Origin: Gonocerus acuteangulatus
Taxonomy: Eukaryota > Arthropoda > Insecta > Hemiptera > Coreidae
NCBI GenBank assembly: GCA_946811695.1
Contig: OX328128.1
Span: 79,547,666 to 79,611,665, forward strand
DNA length: 64,000 nucleotides
Reading direction: 5' to 3'
Position 1 is the stretch's first letter. Every line of letters starts with the position of its first letter. The translations under genes and the position numbers were made by a program. Below the pieces are notes generated by a model. That model ran no database searches. It saw only the letters and a list, made by a program, of their open reading frames with translations, and was not told the DNA's origin. Below are positions 40,441-62,990 of the stretch, piece after piece.

Positions 40441-40856
40441 GTTCATTTTAGTAATGTCTTCACCACCTTGACCCTTTCTTCCCTTGGTTTGAGGATGCCT
40501 GGAAATCTAGAACTTGGATAACTGTGTTATCCCTCTCCAAAAAACTCTCTCTTTGTCAATTTTTTTCAAGTACTTGAAGTGAAGATTTAATTAATTAATA
40601 CGATGGAGAGAAGAACTTGAAAAAGAGGATATTCTTCGCCTTTCATTAGACAGCGACAGGAACATAAGGCTACACCAATCTGTATGGTTGATGTACTCTT
40701 CAGAACAACTTTCACCAAACTTTTTATTCCCTTTGTAGTACAAGTCTATGTCCTTGTCCTTGTACACTGCCGAATCTCGCAAAAGTTGTAAAATTGAAAG
40801 TTTTCCATTAATCTTTAATTTAAATGTTAATGTAGGAACATTTATGATTTACAACA

Positions 40857-40979
40857 GATTTTATCTATAGGTTATCACCCTTTTCTAGCCAAGATAGAAC
40901 TGACGCCTTATCTTTTTTCAAAAGAAAGGCACCCTACCTAGTGGGAATCAAACCCACGACCCATGGCCACTGGGCCTCC
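40857..40979 (-). mobile_element. SINE family B, copy 3 (partial)
   Basis: Inverted orientation: TTTTATCTATAGGTTATCAC, CTAGCCAAGATAG, then AAAGAAAGGCACC and the degenerate B-box complement GGGAATCAAACCC, ending at GGGCCTCC. Confidence 0.75.
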
Positions 40980-40999
40980 CCTTAATAATCAAATATTTA

Positions 41000-43900
41000 C
41001 TCAACTACAATAAATGTGTAATGCATCTCTCTTACATGTTTGATTGAAATGTCCCACTATTATTTTTCTATTGTTAAAAAGAAGGAAAGGTAATGAAACA
41101 CTCACATATTACTTGCTCTTTTTTTTTTATTTTTTTTTTCCCTTTTAAATAATACTGTATTACATACAAGAAATGCACTTGAAGGAAAATCTTCGAGGAG
41201 TACCACGATTCACAAGCACGCTCAAGTTAGAACAATTTCTTTTTCTCCTCTTCTAACTACATTTGGTCTTCGTAAAATATGTATATCTTATTTATTTCAT
41301 ACAAAAATTTACAGTTACAAACTATCTGTGGAAAGAAAATAAACAATACACAAAAGATCACATCCATCACGTTCACAAGGGTCGTAAAAAAAGTTCTTTT
41401 TTTTTATATTCTACTAGAATTCATAATTCATTTTAGAATTGTCATGGTAAAAAAAAAAAAAAAAATTAAGAATAAAAATAAAGATCGAATAAAAACAACT
41501 GCAACTTCTTAATTTACATACATATAAATATAATATATATAATTTTATTTTTTGAAAACTTTACTTTAGGAATTAATAAAAATATCACCCGTTAAGAAAG
41601 TCTTATAGAATAAAAATGTTTTCTCTATTATATAAATAATAAATGAACAATGTATAAAATAGAGCTGAAAGATTTTATACTTCCTAGAGAGGTAATCAGT
41701 TATTTAGACTGCAATTACACTTTTACACGCTTTTTACCTATAGAATAAATATTTATTGACTCTGATGCATGCCATTTTAATTCCCAGCGAGAAAGGTGGG
41801 CGATCCGTCGAACCCCTTACGAATCCTCTCGATCTGTTCTACGTCCTAACTCTAAGCTTTACAAATTTCTTAAAAATATGAAAAAATTAAAATAAAGTTC
41901 GAAAAACAGCCATACAGAAAGTGTTCTGTTTTGTTGTTGTTTTTTATCTTAGATTTTCTTACCCGAAAGCTAGAAAATCGCTTGTTCTTAAATTCGCTCA
42001 CTATTAAAAAGAAATCAGACTCGGCCTGTCTTAATGAAGCCAAGTTCGAGAGAATAATTCTTCATTGCAGTATAATAAAGATTATATATTATCTTTATAT
42101 TTTAACGCGTTACAAAATAATTCTATATATTCGCAAAGCGAGATCAGTCTTTGAGAAAAATATCACAATATAGGTAGATTTATTTCTATACAGGTATATT
42201 TATATACTTATTATAAGAAAAGTAAGCGAATTTATGTTCTTCTCTACTATAGGACAAGACCAAAACAAATCATGCCTTGGAATATGTTATCTGTCTTTAG
42301 TAACATATATATAACAGTTCATCTTCTTAATGAATGTTAAAAGTCTAAATCGTTTTTTTTTAAATATTATATTTAGACATCTACAAGTAAAAAAACACCC
42401 CAGACCGACCTTTCTCCCTTTTTGGACATACAAGATCTTAACTAGAATTCTTTTTATCATTATTTCCCCTTATAATCAAAAAGAAAATTAGAACCTCCTT
42501 GACGAGAAGTTCCTGATCTTTTGAGTACAGCTAGTTTAGATAATATCACAGGCAAAGTGTAATCTTTCCATACCTCAACAAAATAATAAATAAATCAAAT
42601 ACTTCTCTTACTTAATACATATGAAATATATAGTTTACTATATATATAGTTAGAATAAAAACATTGCTGATTAAAAACACGACAATCTTCTTAAGAATCG
42701 TGTTCAAAATAACATTTTCTTTTTTTGTATATTGCAAAAATTTGTTATTTTTACAATTTCATATACTATTTGTAAGAAACTATTTTAAATATGCACAACG
42801 ACCCTTGAAGTGGATAGATATATACTTTAAATTGTAACTGTACACTTTGTGGCAATGAATGTAGTAGAGTATTCTTTAAAAAATATAATTGAAGCCAGAA
42901 CTTATTCAAACATACCAATTGTTTAATAATAAATTCAGTTACAAAAGAGAATCATTGTTTTTTATGTAGTAACATATTATATGTAAAAAAATAAGTTACA
43001 AGATTTAAGAAACAAATGGTATATGATATTAATTTGAAATATGTTTTAAGCGAGAGCCACAATGTTTACAGTTACTCACTATACTTAAGGGGAAAGTGAG
43101 AGCTCTGTTTATTTAGCTCTTTACAAAGCCATTTCTTAATTATTAATACACAAACACTTCAGATCTAGTCAATGTGACTAAGAAACACTTAATTCATAAA
43201 TATTTCAAGTAACTAAAGATTAACAAAATAAAAGTTAGAGCTATGAAACCTGGATCATTCTCTCGAGGAATTTTTCTTTTCCGACATAATGAACCCGGAT
43301 GTGAAGACCGAGCGACTATCTCATGACCCAAATTTCAGCCGAAACAGTAGTAGAACCTAAACACTTGCATTTCGTATAAAATACCCAATAGTTTCCCTTT
43401 CAGTGTTTATTATATATTAGTGCATTTCAACAGCATACAGAGTAGTTAAAAGATATACTAATAGTAATACACATATAATGTTTTAATTCGATAAGTAAAT
43501 ATAGACTAAATACACAACGTATTATAAACCTTAGCTTTATGGTTATGTAGAAGAAAGTTACAACACACAAAGAACACACAACTAGGGTGCCGAAATAGAT
43601 TTTCCAATTCGGAATTAGTTTTTATCAACTCCTACAATAACTTTTAATTATTATAAAGCTGTGTCCACCATAAATTTAGATGGAAATAATAAATATCCAT
43701 GAAACAAATGGAATACAAAATAAAGTTTTACTGATGAATTAATGAAAGCTTACCAAGCACACTACAATAGTCTAAAGAATATTCTGATAAATCCCTAAAT
43801 AGAAATTAAGTAAATTAACAGCAATGGAAGAAAAAAATAACACTTTATTGAATATGCAGAGATTTTATAATTTGTTTCTAATCGGTAATTTCCCTTAAAT

Positions 43901-45097
43901 TACAAATAAAAAAATATTTCATTTTAGCGAAATAAAAGAAATCCATGTACGGAATTCTGAATTAAATAATTTCTCTTGATGCTTTTGTAGAAGAAATATA
44001 AATAGCATCATTATAAATATCTATAGACTAATTAGCTTAAATAGAACGGCCAGTTTGCATAAGTAGTTCTTCCCGACTACTCAAAACAAACTAATACTTT
44101 ATATTAGAAATTAGTTCACCGATCTGAAGAAACCACAATTATAAATATCACCACACTTTCAAATAACAAATTGTTAAATCTTCATGTCTATAAGTTCACC
44201 ATATGCTCCTATTCCCCCGTATTATTAACATTTAACTTGGAACAGTGATAAATTCACTGAGCACAGGAAATTTGTTACAATAACTTATACAGCAGTAGCC
44301 AAAATCTCTGTCTCCTAAATTTTATAATATAAAAAGGAGATTATATAAGTTTCTTACACATATAAAACAAAAACCTTATCAACAGGAATCTATTGATTTT
44401 TATCTGATTATCCAACACAAATAAACAAATATTCTTTGGTTTCAAAGTAATATGATTCAACTTGAAACAGGTAAACAACAAAGTACTCGAAGCATAAGGT
44501 AACAAGTACAATCGAGTCATAGAAATGCCCGAAAACCGATTCCACATTATGTAAAATACAACAGAAAATATAATTACACAGCCCAACATTAATACAAAGT
44601 ATCACATTCGAAGAATTACAATGATGTTAATTATCATTACATTTTAGTCTTGGACTGAGCAGCTTCTTAGTTTTTCTTTACCTGATTCACTGAGATCATA
44701 GAACAAGACTGTCACAAAAAAAAAACATGAATATAAAAATATATTAAAAAATTAATAACCGACTTAATAGGAATGGCATAATTCGACAAAACATGACAAT
44801 CAGATAAAAGTATCTAAATATAAACACTTATAGATAATGGAGAGGAAAGAAAATGCTATACAATACAAATACATAGATGTTCATTTACTGTATAACTCCG
44901 AGAGAGGGGTACTAGAGGAAGCGTACGTTCGGAACAATAGCTCCAGATAACAGAAATATTCAGGAAGAAAATAAATGTCTTTTAGGATTATCGTTACTCA
45001 ACTAATAAAGCACAAATAAACTAAGAAAAATGAAACAAAATTAAATCTCAATAACAATATTTTTTTCTTCTCCTTGGATCGATCCTTCAGAGAGAAA
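41000..45097 (-). other. TE-poor 4-kb region after the helicase stop codon; possible long 3' UTR
   Basis: None of the repeat families that crowd the rest of the window was recognised here, and no ORF has a known domain. The region lies directly 3' of the DDX5/17-like stop codon on the minus strand. A long, constrained 3' UTR would explain the lack of insertions; this is inference. One GC-rich patch at about 41,770-41,860 stands out. Confidence 0.4.
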
Positions 45098-57202
<12,105 letters not shown>

Positions 57203-57464
57203 CTAGAAATGAAATGAATCTTTAGAGTTGACTAGTCGCAAGTAAAATTTCTATTTGAACCTCCCATGTGGATGCTTAGTCTTAAAAGAGGATATCCAAA
57301 GAAATGGTTTACTAAAAATTATTTGTTATAATATAGGCATACGTTTAAAACAAATTTCACTCTTATAGAACATTATTTATTAAATTTTAACGTCCATTTA
57401 TTATTAACTATGAATTTTAGGATGGGTTATCTATAGGTTAACGCTCTTTTCTGGCTATGAGGTA

Positions 57465-58711
57465 AGGTCCATAAGTTTCCGGCCTGTCCTGCTTCCCCTC
57501 CTTCAAACGTGCCGGGACCTGCATGCCTATGCAGGTCCATGCCTGCTCACTCCATACCTATCGCCTGCACTTCCTCAGTCTTGTCAGTCAGTGTCCAGCC
57601 TTGAAGGAAACTCCCCATTTTTACAATGTTCAAACTCGAGTACCGTGCGTTAATTAAATTCTTTTGTAAAGAGGGTCTTAATCCTGCGCAAATTAAAGAG
57701 CGCTTGGATTGTGTATACGGGCAGTCCTCCCCCTCATATTCCACAGTGAAAGAATGGGCAAAATTATTTAAGTTAGGGAGAGAAAGTCTAGAAGATGGCC
57801 CACGTCCCGGTCGCCCATCGGAAGCTGTCACTTCTGAAACAATCCAACTTGTGGAATCTGAATTGCTGTCTGACCGGCGACTAAAAACCAAGGAAATAGC
57901 AGTGAGGTTAGGGCTTTCAAAACCAAGTGTTTTGAGGATCATCAAAGAACATTTGCATATGAACAAGGTTAGTGCAAGATGGGTTCCAAAAATTCTTTCA
58001 GCTGCTCAAAAACAGGAACGAGTTCAACTGCTGCAATGAATTTTTACGCGATTAAATGCCGACGCAAGGAATTTTTTGGACTCAATTGTAACTGGGGATG
58101 AGACAATGGTTCTATATTATGACCCACTCAGCAAAAGAGAGCCCATGGAATGGAGAAGACCAGGAGAAGCGCCTCCTTTAAAGGCAAAAGTCACGCAGTC
58201 AACAAAAAAGGTAATGGCCACAATTTTTTGGGACTGTAAAGGAATACTACTGATAGATTTTAAAGAAAGGAATACCACAATGAATGGTGAGTATTATGCA
58301 GCCCTACTTCACCGGTTACGAGACGCCATTAAAGAGAAGAGGCAAGGGAAGTTAAGCAGAGGTGTCCGCCTCCTTCACGACAATGCCTTTGTCCACAGAG
58401 CATTGATTTCCAAGGCCGCTGTGAAGGACTGTGGATTCCAAAAAATCTCTCATCCACCCTACAGCCCAGACTTGGCCCCTAACGATTTCTACCTTTTCTC
58501 AAAGTTAAAATCTGACCTTCATGGAAGGCGATTTAACACCGATGAAGAAGAAGATTAACAAAGAAGAAAATTATTTTTTTCATGGTATAGAAATGTTGCC
58601 AAAGCGTTGTATTAAGTGTGTTGAACTTAGAGGAGAATATATTGAAAAACAGTAAAACCAGTTTTTTTCTTTCACCTTTCCTTCTGTCCCAGGCCGGAAA
58701 CTTATGGACCT
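57465..58711 (+). mobile_element. mariner transposon (1247 bp) with 22-bp terminal inverted repeats
   Basis: Both ends read AGGTCCATAAGTTTCCGGCC followed by TG, inverted at the right end, and the element is flanked by TA on both sides (57,463-57,464 and 58,712-58,713), the mariner target. The identical repeats suggest a young insertion. Confidence 0.95.
57626..58558 (+). pseudogene. mariner transposase, DD34D, one in-frame stop and damaged C-terminus
   Basis: The frame from ATG 57,626 has two helix-turn-helix parts (PAQIKERLDCVYG, SYSTVKEWAKLF; TKEIAVRLGLSKPSVLRII), the GRPSE linker, and a TGA at 58,037-58,039. It then continues in the same frame through the catalytic core: VTGDET (first Asp), LLHDNA (second Asp) and HPPYSPDLAPNDFYLFSKLK (third Asp, 34 residues after the second). 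It stops early at 58,556; downstream bases in another frame still resemble the normal C-terminus (FFHGIEMLPKRCIKC), so the end has been frameshifted or deleted. It cannot make a full transposase as it stands. Confidence 0.93.
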
Positions 58712-59086
58712 TACTACGTAGGATAGAGCTGATACCTTTTCTTTTTTCTAAAGAAAAGCCACCCCCCCACACTAATGGGAATCGAACCCACAAAGCTTTA
58801 GCATGGAGTGTTAAGTGCTCATGGCCACCAGGCCTCCTTATAGAACATTAGAGGGGATACAAATTTCTACTAAATATTTGACAATAGGTTTAAATCAATT
58901 TTTTCTTTTTTTTTTAAAGAAGACTCGCTGTTCCCCAGCGTGCCATGCTACACCTACTTTCTGCCTACAACACTCCCCAGATCAAGATCTACCTGTGTGC
59001 CAAGTTTGGTCAAATCGGTCAAACGGTGTGGATTTGAATTGGGAAAAAACATACAGACACACAGCTGATACACGTTTTAGACTTAG

Positions 59087-59087
<1 letters not shown>

Positions 59088-59134
<47 letters not shown>
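59088..59134. repeat. (TA)n microsatellite abutting the candidate LTR
   Basis: TA array of about 45 bases ending directly at the TGTAATGATATAAAAGG start of the candidate LTR. Confidence 0.95.
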
Positions 59135-59137
<3 letters not shown>

Positions 59138-60278
59138 AATGATATAAAAGGGGGGTGCTCTAGAAAGAGTCAGTTTCTGGCATAGCAAAGAGTAGCATTC
59201 CTATTCAAAATAAAGGCTAGCTTATATATTATAAGTCCATCACAAATATTATCATTTGTCAATCAATAAATTAAATAAAAGAGTAATAAAAGAGATAGCA
59301 TTTGGCAGTGTTTAGTTTGGCAGTATTTATTTTTTTTAAAAAGGCAGTGTTAAGTAGATAGAAGAGTCCAAATATCTCGGCTAGGAGCGATAAGGTATGC
59401 AAGTTCCCACAAAGATAACGATAAAGGTGTTTTACAAGTATGGACAAGAAAATCCAGGGAAGAACGCAGAATTCAGACACCCTTGGTGTGGAGGGGGTAC
59501 GCCTCTATAAGTAGGGCCTTCCCCCACCACTCACTCTCACTTCAACGCCAGCCAAGGGCGAGAGAGCACCCTTTGCGCCACCACAGCCTGACACCGAGCA
59601 CTTCAACTGGACATGAGGGGAAGACAGAACTCCAAGATCTAGCAGCCGACCATCCATCTCCTCAACACGACCACAAGCAGCCTGCCTCTTCACTTCAAGA
59701 ACATCATCCGTAAAACGATGAGTATAACTCACTCACTGCCAATCTTTAATTAAACTCTTAAAGCTATCTAAATTTTCACAATGGCCAATAGTTATATTTT
59801 AGTATATAAGTTAAAATTTTAAATATGTTCTAAACATTTCTTAATAACCCAACATTGATACAAATATGTGAGTCAAGCACTATATTTTTATATTCTTTTT
59901 ATATCACAGCCATGCAAAATCTAAAATTATATCTTTTATTCAATATAAGTCAATTATTTCCAACTCTCTTTTATTTATAATGAACCTTTCTCCTGGTATT
60001 TAATATGGTCTCAACACATAAAATGACAAATGGTAAGAAATGATTATAATCACATATTTCTCATGCTTTTTCTTTCAGGAAATTTAATAAATTAATTTAA
60101 TTATTCAAATGGTTATTCATAAGTCCGTATGTGGTGAGTTTAGTAATATTTTAAATGAACCCTGAGATTTAATGAAAATATAATATAAACTTTTCCTAGA
60201 ATAATTTTTTTCTTTTTCTACAATATATTTTAAATATAATTCAAATTTTCTTTTTCTTCCCCAACCAAAATCACCACA
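59135..60278 (+). mobile_element. Candidate long terminal repeat of an LTR retrotransposon
   Basis: Begins TGTAATGATATAAAAGG and ends CACCACA. It is followed within four bases by TGGTGACCCAACGTGGGG, which starts with the TGG expected of a tRNA primer-binding site. It contains a GC-rich promoter-like patch: TATAAGTA at 59,506-59,513, then the initiator-like CACTCACTCTCACTTC about 25-30 bases later. A gag-like ORF follows. No second LTR is in the window, so the boundaries are inferred. Confidence 0.5.
59506..59545 (+). promoter_or_regulatory. Core-promoter-like TATA and initiator in the candidate LTR
   Basis: TATAAGTA is followed at the usual distance by a pyrimidine-rich CACTCACTCTCACTTC, within the only GC-rich patch of this region. 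The spacing fits an arthropod RNA polymerase II core promoter reading rightwards. Confidence 0.4.
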
Positions 60279-60281
60279 TAT

Positions 60282-60299
60282 TGGTGACCCAACGTGGGG
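60282..60299 (+). other. Primer-binding-site-like sequence
   Basis: TGGTGACCCAACGTGGGG, starting with the complement of a tRNA CCA end, lies directly after the candidate LTR. The matching tRNA was not identified. Confidence 0.45.
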
Positions 60300-60910
60300 C
60301 AATCCACTAAACACCACATATAGGCGCCTCACGTGTGGCTGAATCTAAAAAAATGCCATATAGGCGCTATAGAAGCATGGCGATCCACTAAACCTGTCGC
60401 CGAAATCCTGAACAGGTTGAGTCGCGTAATCATTCCCGTAGCTTTGTATTGCAGCTCGGCAGCCTAGAGAAGAGTTGCAGTAGGCGCGCGCGTGTTTTAA
60501 AACCAAAATTAAAATTTTTATTTTTTGTTTTTATGTTTTCAGATTTTAATATTGAGACCATATATTTAAAAAAGTGTGTTTTAAGGTTCAAAACATAAAT
60601 TTTTATGAAAACTAAAATTTTTTGAATGATATTAAATTTTTAGCAAACATTTTATTTTTGGCTGTGATGTTTATTAAATTAGTTTTATTTATGTTTTTAT
60701 ATATTTGTTTTGTCAGCTTGACAATTTTGCAACGACCACATAATTGGATCAATGTTGGGAAATGTGATGGCAATTTTGAAAGATGCGCTAATGATAGATA
60801 TAATTATTTATATTTATTTCTGTATCTTTTTATATTTTATTTATTAATTTTTGGACCATATTTATGATTTTTTTTTATATTAAAGTTACTTTTACTTTTA
60901 TTTTAACAAT

Positions 60911-61687
60911 ATGGAACATAACGAAGGTAATAGACGTTTCACCCAGAGTAGTAGGGAGGAAATAAATTCGGGGTTCGCGAAGATGCAGTTAATGATGAAA
61001 CAAATGATGGCCCTAATGGTAAGCCAGAAATTAGATGCCGAAAAACATAAAACCGAATTAATGGAAAGCCAAAAGTTAATATTAGAAAATATAAAAACAG
61101 AAGCACAAAAGACCAGAACCGAATTGGGGGAAAAACTTCAATCACTCGGGACCATAATGACGCTCCGTGAAACCAAACCAACTCCTCTTGTAATCCATAA
61201 AATTAAACCTGTTTCTTTAATGATAAATAATCAAAGTAGTCCTAAAAAAACTTCTGAGTCCAACGATCTATTTAGTTCCGATGAAATTTATATTTTAAAT
61301 AATTTATTCAAAATAAATAAAATTACAACAAAATTAAACAATAACTTATTCACTTCCGCCGAAAATTATATTTTAAACAAATTATTTAACAAAAATGACA
61401 CAACAAAATTTAACATAGATTGTTTAAGAAACGATGAAAATTTTATTTTAAACCATTTGTTTAAGGGAAATATCTTGGAAGAAGAAACAGCAAAATTAAA
61501 CCTAAAATTGACCATTAAATGTCCCATTATTAACATCAACCAGGGAGAAACACCCTGTAAAAAATATTCTTTCATTTTATCGAATAAAAATGGAATTATT
61601 CGGGGAATGTTCCATTCGATTCTCCTTAAATATTATCATGAACCGACCAAAGATGATGAAATAAAAAATTTAACCAGTAAAGTATAA
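60911..61687 (+). CDS. Gag-like or unknown protein with coiled coil and triple repeat (258 aa)
   Basis: ATG 60,911 starts an intact 258-codon frame. Residues about 12-82 are heptad-like and charged (SGFAKMQLMMKQMMALMVS, then repeats of SQKLxxExxKTE), suggesting a coiled coil as at the start of some insect gag proteins. Residues 120-197 contain three tandem units of about 25 residues with the core I/F-L-N-x-L-F: LFSSDEIYILNNLF, LFTSAENYILNKLF and LRNDENFILNHLF. The C-terminal part (LTIKCPIININQGETPCKKY) has no known motif. No zinc knuckle, protease or RT follows in the visible sequence. Position 630 bases after the primer-binding-like site suggests gag; this is inferred. Confidence 0.5.
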   Translation: MEHNEGNRRFTQSSREEINSGFAKMQLMMKQMMALMVSQKLDAEKHKTELMESQKLILENIKTEAQKTRTELGEKLQSLGTIMTLRETKPTPLVIHKIKPVSLMINNQSSPKKTSESNDLFSSDEIYILNNLFKINKITTKLNNNLFTSAENYILNKLFNKNDTTKFNIDCLRNDENFILNHLFKGNILEEETAKLNLKLTIKCPIININQGETPCKKYSFILSNKNGIIRGMFHSILLKYYHEPTKDDEIKNLTSKV

Positions 61688-62900
61688 CGATAAAACCTCT
61701 CTGTTTTGGAGCTCCTCCGGCGTTGGGTACCGGACTTGAGTGGATAGGGACAAATAAATAATAAATTTATTAATATTTAAATTATATTACCTATCAAAAT
61801 TCTATGGTTTATTGATAAAAACCAATGTTTATAAATTTTTTACACCATTTTCAAAATTACGAGAGGCAAAACCCATATTTTATTTCATTTTTATTTTATT
61901 TTTAAAATCGTGTGCACAACCGTACACTAAAAACAAAAAAGGTTACTAAAAAAGTCATTATATTATCCTTTTTTAGACGTAGATTCAGTAAAATGATAAC
62001 CGGTTTTATCCGTTAACAGCAGTAAAATTATTAATAAAAATTAAAATTTTGCACCAACATAAAATTCTAATGTTATTATCAAGAAGAAAATATTGTTTCA
62101 TTATCGGTCGTGATAAGATTTTAGACACGCAAGTGTAAAGGTTGGAAAGTCCAAAATATGCTTTTATAAGACACAAACATTCGATAAAAGTCAGGAAATG
62201 ACCAGTTTCTGTGAAAATCCCTAAAACTCGGGAAGGCAGAAAGTAGGATTAGTAACTCCCAAATTACAAATCCCCTAAGCGCCAAATAATACCTAACAAT
62301 AAATGTCAGGAAATATCCAGTAGAGGTTAAAATCCTATTCCTATCTTAGGAATGCAGATAATAGGATGATTAACTTCCAAAAGCTCTTATCTACCTCGAA
62401 AGCAGGAAGCTTTGACAATCCCTAGCATAAACAAAGCAGGCTCATGCTAGTTCAAGTTTTCAACACGCGCACCGCGCTAGTAGTCAAGAAGTTCCTATAA
62501 TTGCCACAGCCCCGAGCAGCGCTCGCATCACTCTCTTTTGAATATAACTAGAACCCGCCAACAAGAGGATGTTTTTAAATGAGAAATATATTTTTGAAGC
62601 CAATAAGGCTATAATGAATTAATGGAGAGAATAATTAATGGTAAATTACGTTTTAAATAAAGAATAAAATAATTAAAACTTAGTAATTGTTTCAATAAAA
62701 ATAAAGACAGACATTGACAAGGACAGTTATAAATATTTAAAGGGAAAAAACCTTTTCAAAAGTTAATAATAAATAAATGAAGAAGTAGGAGTAAAGAATA
62801 ATAATAATTGAAGTAAGGGGAAGGAGAAATAAATAAATCTAATTGAATTTATTTATGAAATATATTGATTGATATATTTGAATTAAATATTTATTTTATA
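61688..62900. other. Unassigned region after the gag-like ORF
   Basis: No RT, integrase or protease motif was found in any frame. There is a denser patch at about 62,100-62,560 with a loosely repeated GTCAGGAAATGACCAGTTTC and GTCAGGAAATATCCAGTAGA (about 62,190 and 62,308), which could be part of a second LTR or a different element. Confidence 0.3.
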
Positions 62901-62903
62901 TTG

Positions 62904-62990
62904 AGGGCTCACGGACCCATGAAGAGGCCGGAGTACCTATTGTTTGTTGTGTATTAAAGGCTCACGGACCCATGAAGAGGCCGGAGTACG
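62904..62990. repeat. Direct repeat, 54-bp period, two copies
   Basis: GGCTCACGGACCCATGAAGA followed by GGCCGGAGTAC occurs at 62,905 and again at 62,959, in otherwise very AT-rich sequence. Confidence 0.9.

Larger units (their letters stand above)
57376..58836 (-). mobile_element. SINE family B with a mariner nested inside
   Basis: The SINE is split: tail part 57,376-57,464 and head part 58,712-58,836 (minus strand head GGAGGCCTGGTGGCCATGAG and B-box GGTTCGATTCCC). The outer flanks carry the identical 14-mer CTTATAGAACATTA (57,362-57,375 and 58,837-58,850), which proves that the two parts are one insertion. Without the mariner it is about 214 bases, like the copy at 54,585. Confidence 0.92.

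Noticed and set aside
40591..40782. Minus-strand ORF (LRDSAVYKDKDIDLYY inside) as a Harbinger transposase piece
   Set aside because: The resemblance to the HDSRVLRDSDLY-type block is short and lacks the flanking catalytic residues, so it was not listed as a feature.
57547..57966. Minus-strand ORF of 139 codons
   Set aside because: It is the antisense shadow of the mariner transposase N-terminal region.
59505..59732. First exon of the helicase gene on the minus strand (GC-rich ORF)
   Set aside because: The frame lacks a suitable donor in the phase needed for the exon at 57,202, and the patch is better explained as a plus-strand LTR promoter.
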